A DNA stretch of 64,000 nucleotides from assembly GCA_032433595.1 (NCBI GenBank), contig JASWJB010000110.1, positions 56,381 through 120,380 of the forward strand. Direction: 5' to 3'. Position numbers and translations under genes: made by a program. The notes beneath the pieces were generated by a model. The model did no database searches. It was not told where the DNA came from and saw only the letters and a program-made list of their open reading frames with translations. The DNA comes from Conoideocrella luteorostrata (taxonomy: Eukaryota > Ascomycota > Sordariomycetes > Hypocreales > Clavicipitaceae). Positions 25,501-36,369 of this stretch are shown in pieces. How positions within the stretch are numbered: position 1 is the stretch's first letter; every line of letters begins with the position of its first letter.

Positions 25501-26605
25501 AGGAAATATCGTTTTCTTTTCCCGGAGTGCTGGAACGACATCGAGCCACCAGGAGCTCGTAAACGAACTAGAGTCGATGGGTGTTATTGTTCAGGCTGTG
25601 AAAGGCGATGTGACCTCTCTGGATGATGTCTCTCGGGCGGTGCACAGTGCAACGTATCCAGTCAAGGGTGTCTTCCAAATGTCCATGGTCCTGCGAGATT
25701 GTTCTTGGTCCTCCATGACATACAACGACTGGGCGGCAGCAATAGAGCCAAAAGTTCGAGGAACATGGAACTTGCATCGTGCAACCCGGGAAGCCGGAGC
25801 TCAAGCGCGGCTCGACTTTTTCGTCATGTTCAGCTCCATCGCAACCGTGGTGGGCGTTCCAGGTCAGAGTAATTACGCAGCCGCCAACGCCTTCCTCGAT
25901 GCCTTCTCTCAATACCGCCTTGGTCTCGGCTTACCCGCATCTACTGTCAACGTTGGTGTTGTCGAGGATGTCGGCGTAATTGCTCGAGATTCGACCCTCC
26001 TCGGCAATGTCAAGGCGATGGGGTTCCTCACGGTTCAGGGCTCCGACGTCGTCGATGCTCTATCCATTGCCGTCAGAAAAGCGAGCACGAGGGACGACGT
26101 CATTGGGGCTGAGAGGAAGGATCAGGCTGCCTCAGATCTGTGCGCATTTGCTATTGGTGTAGGCTCGTCTGTACCTCTGTCCTCGCCAGGCAATCGGGCA
26201 CCCTGGCGAATGGATCCGCGTTTGGCCATCTATCGCAACAGCAGTGGCGGCATGGATGAAAGTACATCATCAAAAGATTCTGGCCTGAAAGCTCTACTGG
26301 CATCCGCTCGGACCGACCCAGCGGTTCTCGCATCGCCAGAGGCAGCCGCCTTACTGGCTCGGGAGATTGGTAGCAAGGTCCTCACATTATTGGGGAAATC
26401 GGCCGCTTCCTTGACTACTACGCAGAGCCTTTCAGATTTGGGCATGGACTCGCTCATAGGAATAGAAGTGAGGAAGTGGTGGAAAGCTACCTTTAAATTT
26501 GACATTAGCTTGCTGGAGATGCTTGGTATGGGCACGTTGGAGATTCTTGGGAAATACGCTGCAGATCAGCTCAACCGGTCTTTACATCCAGACGAAGTAC
26601 AGTAA
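18718..26605 (+). CDS. Highly reducing type I polyketide synthase, 2560 aa
   Basis: Exons 18718-19439, 19562-24353 and 24437-26605 (introns 122 nt and 83 nt, both GTGAG donors). Domain order KS-AT-DH-(cMT)-ER-KR-ACP. KS from about residue 79, with the triad Cys248 (AACASSL), His384 (HGTGTP) and His421 (LGHSEG). AT with FTGQGAQWPQMG and active Ser688 in GHSSGE. DH His999 in DHGINDDIVYP (the motif glycine is Asp) and Asp1165 in HPTAIDNVFQ. The methyltransferase SAM motif near 1418-1428 reads LQLGSKTISET instead of E-x-G-x-GTG and is probably dead. The ER has SSVG where GGVG is usual (1943-1946) and lacks the K-x-D segment. KR has GGFGGLG (2175-2181) and Tyr2318/Asn2322. ACP Ser2510 is in LGMDSL. 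No thioesterase, reductase or condensation domain follows. Splicing restores KGPS at the first junction and LNDRD at the second. The product is inferred to be a reduced, unmethylated, unsaturated chain released by the divergent AOS. Confidence 0.95.
19463..19502 (+). repeat. (GA)20 microsatellite in PKS intron 1
   Basis: Twenty uninterrupted GA units, followed by imperfect GA-rich sequence. It fills a large part of the 122-nt first intron, directly before the exon that encodes the KS active-site cysteine. Length variation here could alter intron size and splicing efficiency. Confidence 0.95.
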
Positions 26606-29600
26606 AGATGCCTTCAGCTGACTGTTCCTCCAAGAAGGCACAGAAAAAAAAAATCCAAGCAATGTTGAATCACTTATTTACATATTGTGCCGTACCGTTG
26701 AAACCTGCAGTGAGGCGTCGTCATGCTTTCGCTGTCCCATGAGAGAGACGCCATTGCATCATCCCCAGGATGTTGCCGCTGTGTACGGGAAAGCTCTCGT
26801 CATTCAAGAGTCATGAAAACAATTTAGCGGGAAACGGAACCTCTGACGGTTCGCAGCGTATTTATATGTGTGTCCATGAACAAATCTAATACGTCTATTT
26901 TAATCGATCGCGTAAAGCTCTGAGCACATGTCGGGAGAAAGCGCCAGCGAACTCAAGGGCGTACTGGAGAAGCTGAAGGACAGTTGGTGATGCTGGCTTG
27001 CGCAAGCAACCTGGTCATCAACATGCAGTTAGTTTCTCAACAGATGCCTTGGCTAGCATGCATGCATGCTCAACCAACTATGTTACTTGCATGTTTAGCC
27101 AGTCCACCCACACACCCGACGATTCTGACCGTAACAACTCTCATTCGGGCGGGGCATTGCAAGAGGAATAGCGATACGTTGACCTTGAGCATTGAGGAAT
27201 TTTGACGACGCTATCATCATTTGTCGATTACGCCTAGGCAACTCTTGGGGGAAGACGACTCCACAAGACCGTTGCTACAGCGAGTAGCCTGTACAAGACA
27301 GCAGTGAAGCCTCTGGAAGCATTAACTTACAGGGCAGACTACGAAGTACAACGGAGTAGTTATACTGGGGTCTATGGAGTGCCAACTCTAGATACGTATC
27401 CAAGGCGTAAATAACGGCCACGGATAAGTAAGTACTGCTTACGTCTGCTTGAGGTGGACAAAATCTCAGTTGCGTGCGAAAAGTGTGGCCTCATGGTCTC
27501 AAAGACGTGAAATGAAGATCTTCCACATCTATGACGTGTAATTAGCCACTCATGAGCAAAGATGAACGCTTGTGCTAGTCAATTATTGAGGTTCGACGAT
27601 AAGAGAATCAGGATAAGCCGGCTCATTACTACCCAAACCTAGGTACTCCGCAAAATGCCTAATTAAATTAGTACCAGAACCTTGTCGATCAGGGTCGTTC
27701 TCCCGTGGAAATACTAGCGCAGTTCCAATCACGTGACTTCAAGAAGGTGCACCAGCGAAATAACCGGAGCTGTGTTGGTTTTGTTGGGACAAGGCAAACA
27801 TTTAATGAGCGAGGAGAAACAACTTGTTAAGCCGTGTGGCAAATTGGACAGCGCGAGGGGGCTGCAGGTAATATAAACCATAAGATTAAAAAAAATTAAA
27901 AAAAAAATAAAAAAAACAGCCTGTACCCGTAGTGTAGATTGTATAAAGTCAGGAAGCACATGAGCGTCTCGTTATTGCGGCCGAGGCATATGGACAGGAC
28001 GGGATAGTGCTAAGCCGGCACTGAACAAGTTGCGGTTTATTTTCGATGTCGACGAACAGCAGGTACCGGGGGGGCGTTAGCGGGTTGTTGAGTTATGGGT
28101 GGCGGCGGGGGTCCGCACTGGCAGATCTGGCCACTGGTGGACCAGGCAATTGGCATGCAGTAAAAAATTGACAACGAGACACACCGCACTAGTTCGTAGT
28201 TAATGGAACATATTGTACGGAGTAAGAAAGGCTTGCCAGCAGAGCAGGCACAAAATGATTATACCCGAGGTATGGATGGTGAATCTTTGTAACGTGTTTC
28301 TTGCCCAGATGCTAAATAATTGCTGATATGGGTTTACAAGCCGTCGTGTCACTCGCTCGCTCGAGAGCCCGAACATGGGTATACTAGTACATACAATTGG
28401 AATATGGTGAGGAACGAATCAGAGCCGCCGGGGAGGCTGGCTGCATGCAGGTACGTACCTAGGTGCACATGTGGCTGCCTCTGTCGCGTGTGGACGACTA
28501 GAACGCCTGTTTTTGATTCGAGAACACGAGACAGCTTAACGTTCATTTGCCACAAAACCTCAGGGTCTATCCGATAGAGTACGGGCCATGAATGCACCGA
28601 CACTGCCATAATCTGCATGATTGATTGATTGTCGTCGTCCATTCTTGCTTCACCAGCTACCTTCAGTTGATAGTCTTCTCTTCAGGGTCCGGAGCACCGG
28701 ACGGTGTGGACCCCTCTGTTCGCCCAACCCATTGCACTCGCGCCCCGGCCTTGGCGACCGACCCATCCAGCCCTGCGATCACGAGTAGGAGTGCTGTATC
28801 CGTCTTTAGTGGGGCAGCCCACTTGCCAAACACGGACGACCAAAAAGTTGTTGGGGAAAAGGGTTGGGTCGGAGCTGACCCCTGCCAAGTGTGCATCTTA
28901 CTTTTTCGAACGACAAGCAAGAGTCAGCGGTCGAGGTCAGTACGCACTCGCCTCGGCAACTTATGAACATGAGGTCACTCATGAGTGTAGGGGTGTGTTT
29001 CATCGCCATCTTCCACCCTCCCTCTGAGCAAGATACCCAGTTAGTATGTGCCATGTGAATATGGTGGCATGGTGACGGACTGCTGCGAAGTTTGCATCAA
29101 TGTTGTGTTCTGCTGAATGTGATATTAGGACACTCCGAGGGAGACTACAGGCACCCTACTTCGTTTATTGGGGCTTGGCTTACGGCAATCAGCAGTCTTC
29201 TCTATTAAGTCGGGCAGATACTTACGCGCCTGCGACTTAATAATGTTTGTGTGTTCTCATTGTACCGAGTACCGTGGTATCAGATCACTGGAGTCAGCAG
29301 CGCCACCTGCAAAGCAAAGTCGGTGAATCAACCACTCAGATACCTTAGTCACGTTGGGACTTGGAATTAAGACAATCGTTCCAGAGCATGACAAGCGTAC
29401 GGAGTACGGAGTAGTGGCTCGTGTATTCAACAGACACGCCTTTTCTCGAAGTTGCTAATACAAGAGCTGGGAATCTGGGTAAGAGTGGCGCCACCGTCAG
29501 CAGGTTGTAGTACTGGGGCCTGATTGACCTTTTCGCCTTCCCGCGGTTGGCCGTCTGATTCTGCCGAGCTCTGAGTGGCGCGTGTGTGGTTGAAACGGTT

Positions 29601-29997
29601 CATAATCCTGGTAACCTTCGTCCTGATATACCTAGGACTTACAACAAGATTTCCTCTTTGACCCGCCTCCGCCCCAACCGTCCCCAGCAGATTCGCTACG
29701 CCACGCCACGGTACCCTTTCTCACAACACGCCCTTCCTTTAAGCAGGCCCGTCTTAAAGCCCCCATTACTCGGTCTATTTTTTTTTCTTTCCCATCTGGC
29801 CTCCAGTCCCTTTTTATCTCAGTCCTCCCTCCTACTTCAATTCTCTACTTCTTGGACTTTATTTCCTTCCGTCACTGGTCTCTCTCTACCATTCTAGTCC
29901 CATCTGTCCTTTACTGGATTTTTGTTGAGACCATAAGCTGCTACTACACCACCCGGCATATAGAGCGAACGAGGATTACAACAACGTCGCTGTGAAG
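26606..29997. other. Intergenic, 3.4 kb, between PKS and desaturase
   Basis: No gene is recognised. It holds A-rich low-complexity sequence at about 27888-27917, TACGGAGTA motifs at 28216 and in tandem at 29398 and 29405, and a long pyrimidine-rich tract (about 29756-29900) upstream of the desaturase start, as often seen before strongly expressed fungal genes. Overlapping open frames at 28625-29050 show no domain. Confidence 0.6.
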
Positions 29998-31496
29998 ATG
30001 TCGACTTCATCTTCGGCTGTCAAGGCCAAGGCCTTCCCTGATGGCACCACCGACTATGTGCCATTGCGCTCCCAGAAGGGCGACCAGAGCAAGGTGCATA
30101 TTTCTGATACGCCTATGACTTGGTCCAACTTCCACAAGCACGTCGACTGGTTGAACACTACTTTTATCATCTTCGTGCCCTTGATTGGCTTCATTTCGGC
30201 CTACTGGGTTCCCCTGCACCTTTACACCGCCATCTTCGCTGTTGTGTACTATTTCAATACAGGCCTAGGCATTACTGCCGGTATGTATATCTGCTGCCAA
30301 TAACTATTCATTTTCGCTCTCGATGATCCAAAGCAACCTGGGCTAACGTTCATTTCTTAGGTTACCATCGTCTTTGGTCTCATACTTCCTACAGAGCCAG
30401 CTTGCCTCTCAAGATCTACCTCGCCGCCGTCGGTGCTGGCGCTGTTGAAGGTTCTATTCGCTGGTGGTCCCGTGGCCACCGAGCTCATCATCGTTACACC
30501 GACACCGAAAAGGACCCCTACTCTGTTCGCAAGGGTCTTCTCTACTCCCACTTGGGTTGGATGGTGTTCAAGCAGAATCCCAAGCGCGCCGGCCGAACCG
30601 ATATCACCGATCTCAACGAGGACCCAGTGGTTGTTTGGCAACACCAGAACTACCTTAAGTGCGTCATCTTCATGGGCCTCGTCTTCCCCACAGTCTTTTG
30701 TGGTCTGATGTTCAACGACTGGATTGGCGGCTTTATCTACGGCGGTATTCTGCGTATCTGCTTTGTCCAGCAAGCTACTTTCTGTGTTAACTCTCTCGCC
30801 CACTGGCTCGGCGACCAGCCTTTTGACGACCGTAACTCTCCTCGTGACCACTTCGTCACTGCTCTCGTCACTCTTGGTGAAGGCTACCACAACTTCCACC
30901 ATGAGTTCCCCTCCGACTACCGAAATGCCATTGAATGGTGGCAGTACGACCCTACCAAATGGGCTATCTTCGCCTGGAAGACACTTGGCCTTGCCTCTGA
31001 CTTGAAGCAATTCCGTGCCAACGAAATCGAAAAGGGTCGTGTTCAGCAATTGCAAAAGAAGCTTGACCAGAAGCGTTCTACCCTCGACTGGGGTACTCCT
31101 CTGGAACAGCTCCCTGTTGTCAATTGGGATGACTTTGTCGCCGAGTCCAAGAACGGCAAGGCTCTTGTCGCCATCGCTGGTGTTATTCACGACGTTACCG
31201 ACTTCATCAAAGACCATCCCGGTGGCAAGGCTCTTATCTCCTCCGCCATAGGCAAGGATGCTACCTCTATCTTCAACGGAGGTGTCTATCTCCACTCCAA
31301 TGCCGCTCACAACCTCTTGTCGACGATGCGTGTTGGTGTTCTCCGTGGCGGCTGCGAAGTTGAGATTTGGAAGCGTGCCCAGTTTGAAAACAAGGATGTT
31401 ACTTATATGAACGACTCTGCCGGTCAGCGCATTGTCCGTGCAGGCTCTCAGGTTACCAAGGTTTCTCAACCTGTGGCCAGCGCCGACGCTGCCTGA
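29998..31496 (+). CDS. ole1: Delta-9 acyl-CoA desaturase with C-terminal cytochrome b5
   Basis: Exons 29998-30280 and 30361-31496 (80-nt intron, GTATGT...CTTAG, phase 1); 472 aa. It introduces the delta-9 double bond into stearoyl/palmitoyl-CoA in the ER membrane. The three histidine boxes are visible: HRLWSH directly after the splice junction, HRAHHRY, and [11 protein letters not shown]. Two hydrophobic pairs flank them. The last ~100 residues form a fused cytochrome b5 domain with the haem motif HPGG, the normal fungal Ole1 architecture. Codon use is strongly biased to C-ending codons, unlike the PKS, which suggests high expression and a housekeeping role. It is 3.4 kb from the PKS; a cluster role is possible but not needed to explain it. 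Confidence 0.96.
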
Positions 31497-32810
31497 TTGA
31501 ATTCGATGTGTCCGAAAAAGTAATATCGAGTTATGACGAACGTTTTTTTGCTTTGTTTTGAGCGTGTTAATAAGAAATGGATAAAGTGGCGAAGAAGTTC
31601 GAAAACGTGCATCAAGAATGAAGTACACAGATGGAGACCTTGCAAATCATGAGACTGGCGTTTTGGGTGGAGTTGAATTGATTCATTTTGTCGTCGGGTT
31701 CAAAACCAAGAGCGTGGAGGCTCTGCTTTGATAAAATGGAATAGATTACGGCAAGTCTGTCAAGGGGGGCAGCAGTGCATAGACAGACATATTATTTCTG
31801 GCAGTGCGGCTACAGTGTGCTGCACTTGCTATAAATAGTTCCCCTTTAATATATCTTGTAAATATTGCTTGTTCTAAGCTTGCTGCTGGCTTTGAAGGGT
31901 GCTGCAAGCTCTTCTATGCTTGGTAAAGAGAGTATGAAGTCGATAAAGAACGCCTGCCTTCGGAAATATAGTAACTAGAACTATCTAACTGATATAGTGG
32001 GCCATTATTACTACTAGCTTGGTAGTCACACCTCACACTAAGCTTGGAATTTGGTTAGCATATTTTAAACAAGCGAGTACTCCGTAGTTAGGCTCGGAAC
32101 AAGTAATATCTATTTAACCACTGTTAGTTGGTAAATCTCCTACGGCAATAGCAACTGTGGATGCAAACCGTTAAGAATTTCTGAGCCAGAGCTTAACTTC
32201 AGTGATGCAGTGTGCTCTGCTTCATGGAGGCTGCAGAGTCAAGCACAAACGATAGCGCAAACTTTTGTTGCTAATAGCTTTATCCTGCGGCGCGACCTCT
32301 GTATGTTTACGGCCCGGCTTCATACGCCGCGCCGCATAATGCCAGTCTATCACTCCGTATTGTGTAGTTATATCAAAATATTAGTCAATGTTCCTTAGCA
32401 GGATATAGCCGGCATGTATTATTTCAGGTTACGAGAGGGGTTAGTTCACGGATGATGAGACCCAAAGATTTTGGAAGACAAGAATTAGGATTAAGACGAT
32501 AAGTTGTTCTGTCCAGAGAGTCACGCCGCCGTCGACACGTTTGAGCCTGCGACTTATGATGAACCCCATAATTGTTGAAAGTGTCGTTCTTCTTGACACC
32601 ATGTTAAGGCTATCAAGAAGAACGTCATAAACAATGAATATGTGGTTCGTCATGGAGCGCAGATCCGAGAGGGAAGACGCGTACTCTGAAGCACATTAAA
32701 GCCCGTGGCAACTCAGAATCGAGCTTCAGCCATCTATCTGGATCGTACAACTTTCTATCCTACAACCATCCCCCCTCCCCCGGGGGGAATCTCATCCCCA
32801 TGCGCTATGG
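31497..32810. other. Convergent intergenic region, AT-rich
   Basis: 1.3 kb between the desaturase and Seh1 stop codons. The part 31790-32440 is AT-rich and holds a TACTCCGTA motif at 32078. A C/G run (CCCCCGGGGG core) sits at about 32774-32786, close to the Seh1 3' end. No gene is recognised. Confidence 0.55.
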
Positions 32811-34103
32811 TCACGGAGCAGCCATTCTCGCCTTCACCATGACAAGCTCCGAACTCTTAGCCCAGACTCCATCCGGCGTCTGCCTATAAAACATCAACTT
32901 GCCATCATCTCCCGTGCTCCCCAGGATCTGGCCGTCGTCGTCGAAGCCAACCCTCCAGACCGGCGTCCTATGGCTATCCAGTCTCGATATCTCCCTATGT
33001 GTATGATGAACCTGCCCCTCCTGGCCCGACCACTGCCTATCACTCATATTTCCGCTCTTGGCTAAACTTGCACTTAGCGTCGAGGGGTGTGTTTGCTTCT
33101 CTGCTGCCGTTGCTTCCTCCTTCGTCGGCGACGATTCCTTTGCACTACTACTGCTAGTCTGGTGTCCCTTAGATTTAAGCAGGTCATTCGCGGACCAGGA
33201 TTTACCGTCATCCTGGGAGTACGGCGTATCGATGCGAAAGACCCGAGCATACCCATCCTGGCAGGCCGTGGCTATCATATCATATCCTCGTATATTTCCC
33301 GGCGCCCACGCCACGTCTCTGACTAGCCCTCTATGTCCTGCCACCTCGGTGGCTAGATAAAACTCCTTTTGTGTCTGTGCAACGCCATACGAAGTCGCGA
33401 GCACATCCCTCGATCTGTATATCTTGACGTTGTCCATTCCAGCCACTACTATGCCTAGCGAATCAACCGCTACGCCGGCCCGGAGCGCAGTGTAGCATGG
33501 TTCTGGGTTGGGATCGAAGCGTACCTTGAAAGAGACTTCTTCGCCGCGATTCGGTTTATTACATATCGTGAATTCGTCAATGGATGTGTACTCGGAAAGA
33601 TTCTCGGGCTGGTCGTTCTCGTAAACGATTAGACGGCCGTCCGTGGCCAGCAGAGCGAGATAGGTATGCCGCGTCTCTTCGTTGTGTTTCATAGAAAAGG
33701 ACCGGTATGGCGCACGGGTGGAACGCGTATCGTAGGCCGGACGGCCCCCGACGGAGCGTCCTGAGCAGAAGCGTCGGCCGGGCGCTGCGGAGGGATCTTC
33801 AGCCCAGAGGCGGAACCAGCCCTCTATGCCGAGGGAGGCGATCAGGTTGGGGTATATGGTTGCGGGGAGCCATTGCAGCTCGAGGACTTCGCCGCCGTGG
33901 GCCGTCCATGTGTCACAGAGGCGCCAAGTGCCGTCTTTATGGCGGTTGAAGACGCGGATCTTGCCGTCGACGGAGCCTGTGGCGCAGCGGTCGCCGTAGG
34001 TGTTGAATGCGATGGCCTGGACGAGGTCTTTGTGGCCGTGTTGGAGGTTCAGGTCAAACGCTTGCTTCTCGGAGATGGGCGATGGGGGCCCGGAGGCGGC
34101 CAT
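32811..34103 (-). CDS. seh1: Nucleoporin Seh1 (WD40), NPC/SEA complex subunit
   Basis: Single exon, 430 aa, with ATG at 34103 (the frame stays open a little further upstream but without an ATG). It begins MAASGPPSPISEKQAFDLN and continues into the first blade with HGHKDLVQAIAFNTYGDRCAT, then GSVDGKIRVF. Further blades include TWTAHGGEVLELQW, GHRGLVRDVAWAPG, and the final SHRTPVWRVGFDDDGQILGSTGDDGKLMFY. A low-complexity Ser/Thr/Glu insertion of roughly 70 residues precedes the last blades, as in other filamentous-fungal Seh1. Seh1 joins the Y-shaped Nup84 subcomplex of the nuclear pore and the SEA/GATOR2 complex at the vacuole. Family identity is firm; the Sec13 paralogue is shorter and lacks the insertion. 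Confidence 0.9.
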   Translation of the reverse strand: MAASGPPSPISEKQAFDLNLQHGHKDLVQAIAFNTYGDRCATGSVDGKIRVFNRHKDGTWRLCDTWTAHGGEVLELQWLPATIYPNLIASLGIEGWFRLWAEDPSAAPGRRFCSGRSVGGRPAYDTRSTRAPYRSFSMKHNEETRHTYLALLATDGRLIVYENDQPENLSEYTSIDEFTICNKPNRGEEVSFKVRFDPNPEPCYTALRAGVAVDSLGIVVAGMDNVKIYRSRDVLATSYGVAQTQKEFYLATEVAGHRGLVRDVAWAPGNIRGYDMIATACQDGYARVFRIDTPYSQDDGKSWSANDLLKSKGHQTSSSSAKESSPTKEEATAAEKQTHPSTLSASLAKSGNMSDRQWSGQEGQVHHTHREISRLDSHRTPVWRVGFDDDGQILGSTGDDGKLMFYRQTPDGVWAKSSELVMVKARMAAP

Positions 34104-34701
34104 TGCGTGTGGGGGGGGGGATGAGGGCACTCAGGATGTCTCGGGTTTGTAAGGTATTGGCCACAGCTTGGTTTTGGAGGTTTTGATAGTGATGCGCTGG
34201 GGATGTAGTGGCGATGCGGCGCGAACGGCTCCGGATAGCTTTGGCCTGCTCGCTGTGGAAGTGAATCTGAGGTTGGGTAACATGAGGTTGGATTGGGGTT
34301 GGTTTAGGTGGGGAGCTGTCGTGGTCCACATGTTTAAGTGCGTGCGGGCGGTAGTCAACTGGTAATGAGTACGGAGTACTCCCCAGCTTATTAGTTAGTT
34401 AGGTATCCACCTGTATTGGGATGTTCATGTTGCGGTCCGGAGAACACCAAGCAGCTGCACTTGGTATTCACACTTTTAATATGGATGTCTACAGAGGGCA
34501 AGGAGCCCGCAAGTCGTGCCAATCTGTGTGCTCAAAGATGCAATTTCAAATTATGCATGGGTATGGCTTTACTCGGTCCACAGGCCAAGTCATCGAATGC
34601 AACTATCTGCAGAGTACTCCGCACTCCGTGGTTACGCCATACTCCATACTGCATCAGTAGGTGCACATCTAGAACCACATCCCGGGCAAGTTGCTGGACC
34701 A
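34104..34701. other. Seh1 promoter / regulator 3' flank
   Basis: 598 bp upstream of Seh1 and downstream of the next minus-strand gene. It holds TACGGAGTA at 34370 and near-matches at about 34614-34629. Open frames here are extensions without ATG or domain. Confidence 0.5.
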
Positions 34702-36369
34702 TTATGCTCCTTTATTTCCAGCATTCGCCGCATTGGTGTCTACCTTTGTCCTGCTCGGCTTCAGGCCATTTGTATCGAGCATATGTCTTAATGCCGGCCC
34801 ATCCCATAAATTTTCTCTTTGCGGCCACTCCATTGCCAGATGTAGGATCTTTCGTCTCAGCCCCTCATCTCGACAGTTGCTCCCCGTAACGTACAGAGCA
34901 GGCACCACGGCCAAATCGGCATTCAGGTCGGAACTAGCTGAAGCGTCCGTCGAACTCGTCAGGAGGTAACGAACCGTGCATGCACTTGTGATAAAGTCTT
35001 CGAAGAGCGATAGTTCGTCGGGCTCCGGCGATTGGCTGAGAACTTCGGGCAGAGGAAGCATTTTCAGGACAAGGGTAGCTCCCTTGTGACGCAGCATGCT
35101 GGAGTGGAAGAAAATGAGATCTTGTGCTTGTAGTCTTCCCAGACTGCCGCTGTTGATGTGCCGCAAGAAGTGTTCGCCCAGCAGTGTAGAGCGCTCAGCC
35201 AAAACAGAATGCTGGATCTTGGGCCGCCGTTGGTCCCAGAAGTATATGTCGCCTCGACGGTCTCGTGTGAGCCAGGCAAATGCGCTAACGTCCTGGCAAT
35301 AGCTATCGACGGCTTCGTAGATGCCTTCAAGAGAGCTGGCATCCATACCAGATGTAGCGTCAAGCTTGCGCGACTCGTAAGTCAGCAGAGTCAGCATAGG
35401 CCGAAAGTTGCCCGTGATGAGCCTCATGGATGTTTCCCACCGAGACAGAAGCCGCATCATGTATAGCACCCTTGCATGCGAGGTGTCTGCGCCTTGGCTC
35501 CATTTTTCGGGATTTTGTAAAATATCGGCGACTTCGTCAGGCAAATTCGCCATGAGTTGTAGTCCATTGGATAGATGAGTGAGGGCCGCTTGCCCATCAT
35601 TACGGAGCATTTCCACACAGAAGAAAGCCAAGCAGCTTATAAGTACGATCCCATATTGCCGCCGGACATTGACCTGTTGTATGTCCTGTGCGAGGCCACT
35701 CAATGCCAACGTGTACTGCTGGATGATGAAGCGTTCGGTCCTGCTTGGCGGAGCTGCTGGATCAACTCTCTCGCCTGCAGTTTGGAAATTGTGGTAGGCG
35801 GCGCCGAATGCGACGAATGCATGCCTTACAGAATCTACTTCGTAGCAATACCGGGGAATACAATCTTTCCAGAACATTGCATTGTATTTATGGCGGATGC
35901 CAACAGCCTGTCCAGCAATGGAGCGGAAGCAATGGAAGTAGAAGCGCTCCATCTCAGTGCCAGAGATGTCTGCTTGAAGAGGTCTAGGTAAGGAAGGAGT
36001 TGGTGGGTAGATGCGTCTAATGGGGATTTGTTTTACCAGCGTTTGGTTTTGGCGAGACCGGGGTTTTGCGTTAATGTCGTATCCATCGCACTTCCGTCCT
36101 GTTGATATACAACGGACGCACGCGGGCTGTCCTTCATCACACTTGACTCGTCTGATTCTGCCGTGTGTTAGCTGCTTTTGAAGGTCTTCTCTCTCCATCC
36201 GGTCCATTGTGGATAAACTCACTTGCTGGGATAGGAATTAGCACTAAGCACAGAGTCGTTGAGGGGAGCTTAAACAGACATACCAAGTCGTACATCCGGT
36301 CCTCACCTTGGCCCTTCTTGCCAGAGGTCGTTTCTTCGGCGCGGAATCATCCGTTGGGTCTGGTGCCAT
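34702..36369 (-). CDS. Zn2Cys6 transcription factor with a 3-nt microexon
   Basis: Proposed exons (minus strand) 36369-36284, 36225-36223 (three bases, CAA) and 36157-34702; introns of 58 nt (GTATGT...TCCCAG) and 65 nt (GTGAGT...CTAAC...GGCAG). The protein is 514 aa. With the microexon the N-terminus reads C26-TT-C29-KIRRVK-C36-DEGQPA-C43-VR-C46-ISTGRK-C53, exactly the C-x2-C-x6-C-x6-C-x2-C-x6-C pattern, preceded by KVRTG as usual. Without it, direct joining of exon 1 to exon 3 gives TGA, and a start at a downstream Met loses the first two cysteines. The remaining ~450 residues resemble the fungal-specific regulator tail (FYFHCFRSIAGQAV..., C-terminal LRRKILHLAMEWPQREN). Target genes are unknown. 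Confidence 0.85.

Noticed and set aside
28625..29050. Overlapping open frames on both strands that could suggest a gene
   Set aside because: None contains a domain; the simultaneous openness of several frames reflects GC-rich composition.
29998..31496. Desaturase as a tailoring enzyme of the PKS cluster
   Set aside because: Its architecture is the standard housekeeping Ole1 with b5 fusion, codon use is unlike the cluster, and 3.4 kb separates it from the PKS. Possible but not supported.
30357..31628. 423-codon open frame on the minus strand
   Set aside because: It is antisense to the desaturase, whose histidine boxes and b5 domain leave no doubt about the coding strand. Strong third-position C bias in the real gene removes stops from the opposite strand.
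36160..36222. Starting the second Zn2Cys6 regulator at a downstream Met (about 36207)
   Set aside because: That start lies inside the proposed second intron and would drop the first two zinc-binding cysteines; the three-exon model restores the full motif.
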